Source: Paracoccaceae bacterium
Lineage (GTDB): Bacteria > Pseudomonadota > Alphaproteobacteria > Rhodobacterales > Rhodobacteraceae
Reading direction: 5' to 3'
Length of the DNA: 64,000 nt
Assembly (NCBI GenBank): GCA_011389685.1
Contig: JAABTV010000002.1
Span: 1-64,000, forward strand
The notes beneath the pieces were generated by a model that saw nothing but the letters and a program-made list of their open reading frames with translations, was not told the origin of the DNA and ran no database searches. Below are positions 53,076 to 61,880 of this stretch, piece after piece. The number at the start of each line of letters is the position of its first letter. Within the stretch, counting starts at the first letter, position 1. Position numbers and translations under genes: made by a program.

Positions 53076-54309
53076 ACCCGGCGAGGCGCGGCTGTTGGAC
53101 CTGACCCGGCTGGTCAGCCGGGCCGGACGGCTGCCGACCGGGGTGGACCGGGTGGAACTGGCCTATCTGCAGGCGCTGGTCGCGGCGAAGACATCCGCGT
53201 TCGGCCTTGTGCGCACGTCGCTGGGTTACATTCTGCTGGACGAGGACGGCATGCGCGCGATTGCCGAGCGGGTCGAGGGCCGGGTGCCGTGGGGGCCGGC
53301 GGACCGGTTGTCGCAACTGTCGCGCAAGCTTGACCCGGCGCAGCGGCGCGGGCAGTCGGACGCGCGGCGGCTGGCGCGGGCGCGGACCGTGCGGCCGGGA
53401 TTGAGGCGGATGCTGGCGCGGCATCTGCCGCAGGGCACGCGCTATTTCAACGTTGGGCATACCGACCTGACCGAGCGGGTGACGAGGGCGGTGAAACAGG
53501 GGTTGGGTGGCACGATCAACGTGATGGTGCATGACACGATCCCGCTGGATCATCCGCTGTTCCAGCGGCCCGAGAGCATCGAGCGATTCCGGTTTATGAT
53601 GGGGCGGGTCAGCCGCGATGCCGATCTGGTGATCTATAATTCGCGCCACACCCGCCAGAGCGCCGAGCGTCACCTGGAAGAGATCGGGCGCGTGCCGCCG
53701 GGGCTGGTGGCGCGGCTGGGGGTCGAGCTTCCCGAACCGCGGCCCGGCGACCTTCCAAAGGGAGTGCCGCCCGAGGGGGTCTATTTCGTCACGGTCGGCA
53801 CGATCGAACCGCGCAAGAACCACGCGCTTCTGCTCGATATCTGGGAGCGGATGGTGAAGCAGACCATTCCGCAGGAGATGCCGCATCTGCTGATCTGCGG
53901 GCAACGGGGATGGATGAACGAGGAGTTGTTCTTTCGCCTCGACCGGTCCGCCCTTCTGGGCGAGCATATTCACGAATACGGCGATCTGAGCGACGGGGCG
54001 GTCGCGGCGCTGCTCGAAGGCGCGGCCGGCGCGCTTTACCCCAGCCTTGCCGAAGGGTTCGGTCTGCCGATGGCCGAGGCGGCGGCGATGGGGGTTCCGG
54101 TGATCTGTGCGGATTTGCCGGTTTACCGGGAAGTGCTTGGGGATATTCCCGTTTACGCAAGCCTGAAGGACAGCTATCTTTGGCAACGAAGAATAACGTC
54201 TTTGGCAGACAGTCAGAGGGCAGGCAAGGCACGGACCGGTCACGCGGCCAAGGGTTTCGAGCCACCGACCTGGGACAGGCATTTCAACGCTGTCTTAAAG
54301 ATGGCGTGA
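53065..54309 (+). CDS. Glycosyltransferase family 1
   Basis: GVYFVTVGTIEPRKNHALLLDIWERM...ALYPSLAEGFGLPMAEAAAMGVPVICAD. Confidence 0.93.
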   Translation: MKNRPGEARLLDLTRLVSRAGRLPTGVDRVELAYLQALVAAKTSAFGLVRTSLGYILLDEDGMRAIAERVEGRVPWGPADRLSQLSRKLDPAQRRGQSDARRLARARTVRPGLRRMLARHLPQGTRYFNVGHTDLTERVTRAVKQGLGGTINVMVHDTIPLDHPLFQRPESIERFRFMMGRVSRDADLVIYNSRHTRQSAERHLEEIGRVPPGLVARLGVELPEPRPGDLPKGVPPEGVYFVTVGTIEPRKNHALLLDIWERMVKQTIPQEMPHLLICGQRGWMNEELFFRLDRSALLGEHIHEYGDLSDGAVAALLEGAAGALYPSLAEGFGLPMAEAAAMGVPVICADLPVYREVLGDIPVYASLKDSYLWQRRITSLADSQRAGKARTGHAAKGFEPPTWDRHFNAVLKMA

Positions 54310-54360
54310 TAAGACCCGGGCGGTTCCGCGATCTCCTGTCATATGTAAAGAGAGGCGTCA

Positions 54361-55371
54361 TTGGGCGTTGTGCAGTCATACCGTCTGAGGCTTCAGCGCA
54401 AGCGCTGGCGTGTCCGCGCCTTTCGCAAGCGGCGTGAATTGCGGGCCATTTCGGACCGGACGGCGCAAATCAGGCCCGACGACATCCTGCTGTTCTCGAC
54501 CCAGCGCAACGAGAAGATCCGCCTGCCCTATTTCCTGCATTACTACCGCGAGATGGGGGTCAATCACTTTCTGATGGTGGACAATGACAGCGACGATGGC
54601 AGCCTTGAATACCTGATGAAGCAGCCCGATGTTTCGGTCTGGCACACGCGCCGGAGCTACAAGCGGTCGCGCTTTGGCGTGGATTGGCTCAACTGGCTGC
54701 AATGGCAGCACGGGCACGGGCATTGGACGCTGGTGGTCGATCCGGACGAATTCCTGGTCTATCCGTTCTGCGATACAAGGCCGCTGCGCGCGCTGACCGA
54801 CTGGCTTGATGCGTCGTCGATCAAGTCGTTCAGCGCGATGCTGCTCGACATGTATCCCAAGGGGCGGATCGACGCGCAGCCCTATCGGGAAGGGCAGAAC
54901 CCGCTGGAGATCACCAGCTGGTTCGACAGCGGCAACTACATGATCCAGAAGAACGGCAAGTTCGGCAACCTGTGGGTTCAGGGCGGGCCGCGGGCGCGGG
55001 TGTTCTTTCGCGACATGCCGGAAAAGGCGCCGGCCTTGAACAAGGTGCCGCTGGTCAAGTGGGACCGGCGCTATGCCTATGTCAGTTCGACCCACATGCT
55101 TTTGCCGCGGGGTTTGAACCTTGTCTATGACGAGTGGGGCGGCGAAAAGGCCAGTGGCGTGCTCTTGCACACGAAATTCCTTGACACCTTCACCGCCAAG
55201 GCGCGCGAAGAGCTTGACCGCAAGCAGCATTACGCCGCCAGCATCGAATACAGGGCCTATGCCGAGAACCTTGCCCGCAACCCCGAGCTTTGGTGCAAAT
55301 GGAGCGAGAAATACATCAACTGGCGCCAGCTTGAAATCCTCGGGCTGATGTCCAAGGGGAACTGGGCATGA
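54361..55371 (+). CDS. Glycosyltransferase family 2-like (Glyco_tranf_2_4 type; TTG start)
   Basis: LFSTQRNEKIRLPYFLHYYREMGVNHFLMVDNDSDDGSLEYL...LVVDPDEFLVYP. Confidence 0.88.
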   Translation: MGVVQSYRLRLQRKRWRVRAFRKRRELRAISDRTAQIRPDDILLFSTQRNEKIRLPYFLHYYREMGVNHFLMVDNDSDDGSLEYLMKQPDVSVWHTRRSYKRSRFGVDWLNWLQWQHGHGHWTLVVDPDEFLVYPFCDTRPLRALTDWLDASSIKSFSAMLLDMYPKGRIDAQPYREGQNPLEITSWFDSGNYMIQKNGKFGNLWVQGGPRARVFFRDMPEKAPALNKVPLVKWDRRYAYVSSTHMLLPRGLNLVYDEWGGEKASGVLLHTKFLDTFTAKAREELDRKQHYAASIEYRAYAENLARNPELWCKWSEKYINWRQLEILGLMSKGNWA

Positions 55372-57128
55372 CGCACCGACCGCCGCATTGGGGCAGTGTC
55401 GGCATCGTGATGCTGGTGCATACCGCGCTGGACCGGGCCGAGCAGGTGGCGCGGCACTGGCATGCGGCGGGGTGCCCGATGGTCATCCATTGCGACAAGT
55501 CCACGCCGCGGCACGCCTATGAGGCGTTTCGCGCGGCGCTGGCGGACCTGACGGATATCAGGTTCTCGCGGCGTCATCGCTGTGAATGGGGCACATGGGG
55601 CATTGTCGCGGCGACACAGGAAGCCAGCGAGTTGATGCTGGAGGAGTTTGAGAAGGTGCGGCATGTCTATCTGGCCAGCGGGTCATGCCTGCCGCTGCGC
55701 CCGGTGCAGGCGTTGATCGACTATCTGGCCGAGCGGCCGCGCACCGATTTCATCGAAAGCGCGACAACGGCGGATGTGCCCTGGACGGTTGGGGGATTGG
55801 ACGAGGAACGTTTTACCCTGCGGTTTCCGTTCTCGTGGAAGCGGCAGCGGCATCTGTTCGACCGTTACGTGGCGATCCAGCGGGCGATCGGGTTCAAGCG
55901 CAAGGTGCCCCATAACATCCTGCCGCATATGGGCAGCCAGTGGTGGTGCCTGACCCGGCAAACCCTGTCGGCGATCCTGCAAGACCCGGAGCGGGCGACC
56001 TATGACCGCTTTTTCCGGCGGGTCTGGATCCCCGACGAGAGTTATTTCCAGACGCTGGCGCGGCTTTATTCGACCAATATCGAGAGCCGGTCGCTGACCC
56101 TGTCGAAGTTCGATTTCCAGGGCAAGCCGCATATCTTCTATGACGATCACCTGCAATTGTTGCGGCGGTCGGATTGTTTCGTGGCGCGCAAGATCTGGGC
56201 CCATGCCGACCGTATTTACGATGCGTTCCTGACCGGTCCCGAGGGCGCAATGAGCCGGACCGAGCCGAACCCCGGCAAGATCGACCGGATTTTCGCCAAG
56301 GCGGTGGAGCGGCGCACGCGCGGGCGGCCGGGTCTTTTCATGCAAAGCCGCTTTCCCAACGAGGGCTGGGAGAACGGCAGGACCGGCGGGCCATATTCGG
56401 TGTTTCAGGGATTTGCCGAACTGTTCGAGGATTTCGAACCGTGGCTGGCCAAGGCCACCGGGGCGCGGGTGCATGGGCATCTGTTCGCGCCGGAGCGGGT
56501 GGAATATGACGGCGAGCAGCCGGTGATCAACGGCGCGCTGTCAGACAGTGCGGCGACCCGCGATTATAACCGCAAGGCGTTTCTGACCAGCCTGATCTGG
56601 AACACGCGCGGCGAACGGCAATGTTTTCAGCTTGGCCCCGCCGACATCCCCTGCCCCGGCAAGACCCCGGAAGACGAGCCCGACATGGATCTGAGCTGGA
56701 TGATCGCGGGTGACCCCAATGCCCAGGTCAGCGTGATCAGCGGGGCCTGGGCCGTGCCGCTGTTCAAATCGAACCTCAATTTCGCTGATATCCGGGCCGA
56801 GGCGGCGCGGCTTCAGAAGATCGAGAGCGAGCATCTCGACGTGCTGCGCAGCCCCTATTCCAAGGCGCGCATCCGTATCTGGACGATGGCGGATTTCATC
56901 GAAAGCCCGATGGAATCGCTTCAGACCATCATCGACGAGATCGGCAACAAGGGGCTGCGGCGGCTGGCCGAGGCACCGCGCATGACCGATCTTTCGGGGT
57001 TCGGCCAGTTCCTACAGAACCTCAAGAACCAGGGGATGCACCCCTATCTGATGGGCGATTTCCCGGTGGTGGGCGAACCGGTCGGAACGGATAACGGCAA
57101 GCCCCGCAAACCCTATCTGGTGCAATAG
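55368..57128 (+). CDS. GT14/core-2 branching-like glycosyltransferase with uncharacterised C-terminal half
   Basis: VGIVMLVHTALDRAEQVARHWHAAGCPMVIHCDKSTP...VYLASGSCLPLRPVQALIDYL; ~290-aa C-terminal extension. Confidence 0.8.
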   Translation: MTHRPPHWGSVGIVMLVHTALDRAEQVARHWHAAGCPMVIHCDKSTPRHAYEAFRAALADLTDIRFSRRHRCEWGTWGIVAATQEASELMLEEFEKVRHVYLASGSCLPLRPVQALIDYLAERPRTDFIESATTADVPWTVGGLDEERFTLRFPFSWKRQRHLFDRYVAIQRAIGFKRKVPHNILPHMGSQWWCLTRQTLSAILQDPERATYDRFFRRVWIPDESYFQTLARLYSTNIESRSLTLSKFDFQGKPHIFYDDHLQLLRRSDCFVARKIWAHADRIYDAFLTGPEGAMSRTEPNPGKIDRIFAKAVERRTRGRPGLFMQSRFPNEGWENGRTGGPYSVFQGFAELFEDFEPWLAKATGARVHGHLFAPERVEYDGEQPVINGALSDSAATRDYNRKAFLTSLIWNTRGERQCFQLGPADIPCPGKTPEDEPDMDLSWMIAGDPNAQVSVISGAWAVPLFKSNLNFADIRAEAARLQKIESEHLDVLRSPYSKARIRIWTMADFIESPMESLQTIIDEIGNKGLRRLAEAPRMTDLSGFGQFLQNLKNQGMHPYLMGDFPVVGEPVGTDNGKPRKPYLVQ

Positions 57129-58556
57129 ATGCAAAGCCCCTTTGATTACTTCGTCATTTTCGCAGAGATGCGGACCGGTTCGAATTTCCTTGAATCGAAC
57201 CTCAACGCGTTTCCCGGGATTTCCTGCCTGGGCGAGGCGTTCAATCCGCATTTCATCGGCTATCCCAACCGCGAGGAGTGCCTTGGCGTGAGCGAAGAGG
57301 CACGCAATAGCGACCCGATGACGCTCATCCATGCGGTCAGGAATGCGCAGGGCATCGCCGGATTCCGGTTCTTTCACGATCACGACCCGAGAATTCTGGA
57401 ACCCATCCTGACCGATCCGCGCTGTGCCAAGATCATCCTGACGCGCAACCCGGTCGAAAGCTATGTCAGCTGGAAGATCGCGCAGGCGACCGGGCAATGG
57501 AAGCTGACCAATGTGCGCAAGCGCAAGGAAGCCAGGGCGCGGTTCGACGCGGGCGAGTTCAAGGCGCATCTCGAAGAGTTGCAGGATTTCCAGGTGATGT
57601 TGCTCAGGGCGCTTCAGACCACGGGGCAGACCGCGTTCCATGTCGCCTATGAGGATCTGCAGGATGTCGAGGTGATGAACGGCATCGCGAAATGGCTGGG
57701 TCAGCCGGACCGGCTCGACAATCTGGAAAAGAACCTCAAGCGGCAGAACCCCGAGCCGATTTCCGAGAAGGTGGAAAATTTCGACGAGATGCGCGCAGCA
57801 CTTGCCGATCTGGACCGGTTCAACCTGAGCCGGACTCCGAATTTCGAGCCGCGCCGCGGGGCGGTGGTGCCAAGCTATGTCGCCTGCGCGCGGGCGCCGC
57901 TGATGTATCTGCCGATCCGGTCGGCGCCCGAGGCCGAAGTCCGGGCATGGATGGCCGCGCTTGACGGGGTGGACGAGGCGGCGCTGCTGAGCGATTTCAA
58001 CCAGAAGAGCCTGCGCCACTGGATGCGGAGCCATCCGGGGCATCGGTCGTTCACCGTGCTGCGGCATCCGGTGGCGCGGGCGCATCATGCCTTTGTCAGC
58101 CGCATCCTGATGACCGGTCCGGGCAGTTTCGCCGGCATCCGCAAGACCCTGCGCCGGGTTCACAAGCTGCCCATTCCCGCCGAGGCGCCCGATGCTTCAT
58201 GGGGCCCGGTCGAGCATCGCGCCGCGTTTCTGGCGTTCCTCGATTTCGTCAAGGCAAACCTTTCGGGGCAAAGCGCGGTGCGCCAGGACGGGGCCTGGGC
58301 CAGCCAGGCGGGCATCCTGCAAGGCATGGGGAGTTTCGCCCTGCCCGATTTCGTGCTGCGCGAGGAGGAGCTGGCCGCCTACCTGCCCGCGATTGCCCAG
58401 CAGGTGGGATATGGCGATGCGCCGGACCCGGGCGCGGCGCCTGCCGAGGGGCCGGTCACGCTTGCCGAGATCTATGACGGGGAGATCGAGGCCGCGGCGC
58501 AGGACGCCTATCAGCGCGATTACATGGTCTTTGGCTTCGGGGCGTGGCGGGAGTGA
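57129..58556 (+). CDS. Sulfotransferase, probable two-domain protein
   Basis: N-terminal FAEMRTGSNFLESNLNAFPG and ILTRNPVESYVSWKIA; C-terminal SFTVLRHPVARAHHAFVSRIL. Confidence 0.8.
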   Translation: MQSPFDYFVIFAEMRTGSNFLESNLNAFPGISCLGEAFNPHFIGYPNREECLGVSEEARNSDPMTLIHAVRNAQGIAGFRFFHDHDPRILEPILTDPRCAKIILTRNPVESYVSWKIAQATGQWKLTNVRKRKEARARFDAGEFKAHLEELQDFQVMLLRALQTTGQTAFHVAYEDLQDVEVMNGIAKWLGQPDRLDNLEKNLKRQNPEPISEKVENFDEMRAALADLDRFNLSRTPNFEPRRGAVVPSYVACARAPLMYLPIRSAPEAEVRAWMAALDGVDEAALLSDFNQKSLRHWMRSHPGHRSFTVLRHPVARAHHAFVSRILMTGPGSFAGIRKTLRRVHKLPIPAEAPDASWGPVEHRAAFLAFLDFVKANLSGQSAVRQDGAWASQAGILQGMGSFALPDFVLREEELAAYLPAIAQQVGYGDAPDPGAAPAEGPVTLAEIYDGEIEAAAQDAYQRDYMVFGFGAWRE

Positions 58557-58561
58557 TCCAG

Positions 58562-58693
58562 AGCGTGTTGCGTCGAATGGGATTCGGCTGACGTCTAACG
58601 AAAGGACAACGCCCGCCCTTGGAGCCGGTCGGGCACTGCCCGGGCTGCAAGCAGCCCGTGCGGGGTGCCTTCGATTGAGGGCAACACGCCCTA
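58562..58693 (+). repeat. Structured repeat family, copy C, with 9-bp perfect TIRs (GCGTGTTGC / GCAACACGC)
   Basis: Core ACGTCTAACGAAAGGACAACGC; hairpin CGGGCTGC-aa-GCAGCCCG. Confidence 0.7.
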
Positions 58694-59155
58694 TGCAGCC
58701 TGAACCGACTGGTTCTCGGTCAGGATGGTATAAAGCGTGGCCGGGTCGGAATTGGCCCGCAGCTTGGTGCAGACATCGGCGTCACGCAGGGTGCGGGACA
58801 CCCGGGCCAGTGCCTTGAGATGTTCGACGCCGGCCTCTTTCGGGGCGAAGAGCGCGAAGGCGATATCGACCGGCTGACGGTCAACCGCTTCGAATTCGAT
58901 GGGCTTTTCCAGCAACACGAAAACACCGACCACCTGATCGACATCTTCGATGCGGGCATGTGGCAGGGCGACGCCATGGCCGACCCCGGTCGGACCGAGG
59001 CTCTCGCGTTCGAGCAAGGCATCCACCGCGCGGGTGGTGTTGATGCCATAGACCGCATTCGCGATCTCGCCCATTTCATGAAGCAGGCGCTTCTTGCTCG
59101 AGGCGGTCGAGATGACCTTGACCGCCTCCACCTTGAGGATCTTGGAAAGTTCCAT
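58691..59155 (-). CDS. ptsN: PTS IIA-like nitrogen regulatory protein PtsN
   Basis: ALLERESLGPTGVGHGVALPHARIEDVDQVVGVFVLLEKPIEFEAVDRQPVDIAFALFAP. Confidence 0.95.
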   Translation of the reverse strand: MELSKILKVEAVKVISTASSKKRLLHEMGEIANAVYGINTTRAVDALLERESLGPTGVGHGVALPHARIEDVDQVVGVFVLLEKPIEFEAVDRQPVDIAFALFAPKEAGVEHLKALARVSRTLRDADVCTKLRANSDPATLYTILTENQSVQAA

Positions 59156-59205
59156 ATCTGTCTCTGTCGCTCCGACAATGCGGGACGCGGTGCGACCCGG
59201 TTGCC

Positions 59206-59775
59206 TCAGTTTTGCGGGTCGATCCAGCCGATATTGCCGTCATCGCGGCGATATACGACGTTCAGCCCGTCTTTACCCTCTTTGCGGAAGACAAGAACCG
59301 GGGCGCCCGCGAGTTCCATATGCATGACCGCCTCTCCGACGGAGAGGGATGGAATGCTGGTTTCCATCTCGGCCACGATGATGGGTTGAAGGTTCTCGGG
59401 CTCCGAATCCTCGTCTTCGTGATCTGAGGCGAGGATATACGAGGACGCCTGCATGAGTTCAACCGGTTCACCGCGGTCGCGGTGGTGATCTTTCAACCGA
59501 CGCTTGTAGCGGCGCAACTGCTTTTCCATCTTGCCCGCGCAAGCGTCGAAAGCGGAATAGATTTCATTGGCATGGGCCTTGGCCGAGGCGGTCAGCCCGG
59601 TCGAGAGATGCACGAGGGCTTCGCAGACAAACTCGTGCGCGCTTTTGGAAAAGATGATGTTCGCATCGGTGGGGCGTTCGGCATATTTGCTGATCACCGC
59701 GCCAAGTTCTTCCTGAACATGGGTTTGCAGCGCGGTGCCGATGTCGATGTGTTTTCCGCTGATCTGATAGCGCAT
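59206..59775 (-). CDS. hpf: Ribosome hibernation promoting factor (long HPF/RaiA)
   Basis: MRYQISGKHIDIGTALQTHVQEELG...C-terminal FRKEGKDGLNVVYRRDDGNIGWIDP. Confidence 0.95.
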   Translation of the reverse strand: MRYQISGKHIDIGTALQTHVQEELGAVISKYAERPTDANIIFSKSAHEFVCEALVHLSTGLTASAKAHANEIYSAFDACAGKMEKQLRRYKRRLKDHHRDRGEPVELMQASSYILASDHEDEDSEPENLQPIIVAEMETSIPSLSVGEAVMHMELAGAPVLVFRKEGKDGLNVVYRRDDGNIGWIDPQN

Positions 59776-60002
59776 CTTGTCTCCTTTGCGTGACAATTCG
59801 GGCATTTTCCGGGGCTTTGCCACGGCTGTTATTTTTCCCGAATGCTGAAACATGACTGCCGGGATTCCTGTTCGCCATTGTCCCCTGACATGCAGGTCAA
59901 AACGCGGGGCGGGTCAATATCCACGGCTGTCATGAAATTATTCTGAAGCAATCAAAGCGGGCAAGTCAATCAAATCCGGTGCGCATCGCGACAGGTTTAC
60001 CG

Positions 60003-60773
60003 TCAGGAGATTCGAAAGTTCTCACCCAGGTAGACGCGGCGCACATTCTCGTTTTCCACCACGTCGGCGGGGCTGCCTGACATCAGGACCTTGCCATCGT
60101 GCAGGATATAGGCGCGGTCGACGATTTCGAGGGTTTCGCGCACATTATGATCGGTAATCAGCACACCGATGCCGCGTTTCCTGAGATCGGCGACCAGGTG
60201 GCGGATGTCGTTCACGCTGATCGGGTCGACCCCGGCGAAGGGTTCGTCGAGCAGGAGGTAGTTGGGGTTGGCCGCAAGGCAGCGGGCGATTTCGACGCGG
60301 CGGCGCTCACCGCCCGAAAGGGCCAGCGCGGGGGCGCGGCGCAGATGTTCGATGGAAAAATCCGACAGCAGCTCTTCGAGCCGTTCGCGGCGCTTGTGGC
60401 GGTCGGATTCCGAGATTTCGAGCACCGAGAGGATGTTGTCCTCGACGCTCATGCCGCGAAAGATCGACATTTCCTGCGGCAGGTAACCGATGCCCAGTTT
60501 CGCGCGGCGATACATCGGCAGGCCGGTCACGTCGCGCCCGTCGACCAGCACCTGCCCACCCTCGGGAAAGATCAGCCCGCAGATCGCATAGAAACAGGTC
60601 GTCTTGCCCGACCCGTTGGGACCGAGCAGGCCGACCACCTCGCCGCGTTGCAGATCCATGGTGACATCGCGGATGACAACGCGTTTCTTGTAGCTTTTGC
60701 GCAGGTTTCGAATGCGCAGGCCCGAGCTTCCCTCGGTGAGCGTGAGGCCGGGTTTCGCGGATCCGTCACTCAT
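60003..60773 (-). CDS. lptB: LPS export ABC transporter ATP-binding protein
   Basis: GLLGPNGSGKTTCFYAICGLI; ALSGGERRRVEIARCLA; YLLLDEPFAGVDPISV. Confidence 0.98.
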   Translation of the reverse strand: MSDGSAKPGLTLTEGSSGLRIRNLRKSYKKRVVIRDVTMDLQRGEVVGLLGPNGSGKTTCFYAICGLIFPEGGQVLVDGRDVTGLPMYRRAKLGIGYLPQEMSIFRGMSVEDNILSVLEISESDRHKRRERLEELLSDFSIEHLRRAPALALSGGERRRVEIARCLAANPNYLLLDEPFAGVDPISVNDIRHLVADLRKRGIGVLITDHNVRETLEIVDRAYILHDGKVLMSGSPADVVENENVRRVYLGENFRIS

Positions 60774-61260
60774 TGGATTGCAGCACGGTTCTGACGCGGC
60801 CCTCCATCCGGGCGGTGCCATCGCGGGTATCGACGGTCATCCGGTCGGCGGTGATTGCCGATTGACCCTGCACCAGCAGCACGTCGCCCTGCATGAAGAT
60901 CGTGCCGCTTTCGACCGCGTAATCGGCAGTGGCGGCTTCGGCAGAATCCTCGCCCGAGACCAGCGTGACGCCACCCGACGCCTTGAGCCGCTGGATACGG
61001 CTTCCGGCCTGATCGTAGAACACCTCGACCCGGGGGGCGGAGAGGCGCATCTCGCCCTGCACGATCAACACGTCGCCGGTAAAGATCGCGGTGCCGTCAT
61101 CCTGATCGACCGAAAGCGTCTCGGCGGTGACCTCGACCGGTTGGGAGGGGTCCTGTTCGACATCGCCAAAGGCGATCTGGGCCCCCTGTGCGGCCATGGT
61201 CACAGGCAGGAGGGCGAGGCACAGGGCGACGGCGAGGGAGCGCAAGACTGGTTTTTTCAC
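60766..61260 (-). CDS. lptA: LptA/OstA-like LPS transport periplasmic protein (probable GTG start)
   Basis: Signal peptide KKPVLRSLAVALCLALLPVTMAAQG; OstA-like VTAETLSVDQDDGTAIFTGDVLIVQGEMRLSA. Confidence 0.9.
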   Translation of the reverse strand: MKKPVLRSLAVALCLALLPVTMAAQGAQIAFGDVEQDPSQPVEVTAETLSVDQDDGTAIFTGDVLIVQGEMRLSAPRVEVFYDQAGSRIQRLKASGGVTLVSGEDSAEAATADYAVESGTIFMQGDVLLVQGQSAITADRMTVDTRDGTARMEGRVRTVLQSNE

Positions 61261-61264
61261 TGGA

Positions 61265-61879
61265 TTATTCCTTGGTATCCGGGGGATCATATACCAGCTT
61301 GATGCCATCGGTGAAGAGCAGCCTTGCATTTTCGCCATTCTCATCGGTGGTCAGAACCATGCGCCCGGCGGTAAAACGCCCTGTAGGCCCGTCTCCCGCG
61401 ACCGGGCCGGGAGTTTCGGCGTGGACGCTGCGCATGCCGGAGATCAGGTGATCGGTGGTGACGGAATAGCCTGTGGAACTGGTCACCACGACATCGCCGA
61501 TCAACTCGGCCCGGTCATCGCGTTGATCGACGATCCCTTCCTGAGCGGTGAAGGTGATCACCGCGCCGCTGGCGAGGGTGATGCGGGCGGAGAGCGTATC
61601 GGCAAGACCGCGCGACGGGTTCTCGGGATCAGGCCAGGCCGAGGTCGAGCGGAACAGGATCAGGTCGCCGTTTTCCGTGGCGCCGGCGAATTCGGGCGCG
61701 GTGACCCGTTCGTCGCGGGCCCGTTCGCGCAGATCGATGGTGGTGAAAGGGATCGTGGTCGCCGGGTCGATGTTGCGCGACAGAAGGAACAGCGTGGAGA
61801 GAATGCCCAGCGCGGCAAGCGGCAGCAGGATCTTGAGCCACGCGACGAGGCGCGAATAGAAATCGCCCCGTGCCGACAT
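61265..61879 (-). CDS. lptC: LPS export protein LptC
   Basis: Single TM N-terminus; GVVDQ-like EGIVDQRDDRAELIGDVVVTSSTGYSVTTD; gene order. Confidence 0.9.
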   Translation of the reverse strand: MSARGDFYSRLVAWLKILLPLAALGILSTLFLLSRNIDPATTIPFTTIDLRERARDERVTAPEFAGATENGDLILFRSTSAWPDPENPSRGLADTLSARITLASGAVITFTAQEGIVDQRDDRAELIGDVVVTSSTGYSVTTDHLISGMRSVHAETPGPVAGDGPTGRFTAGRMVLTTDENGENARLLFTDGIKLVYDPPDTKE

Positions 61880-61880
61880 C

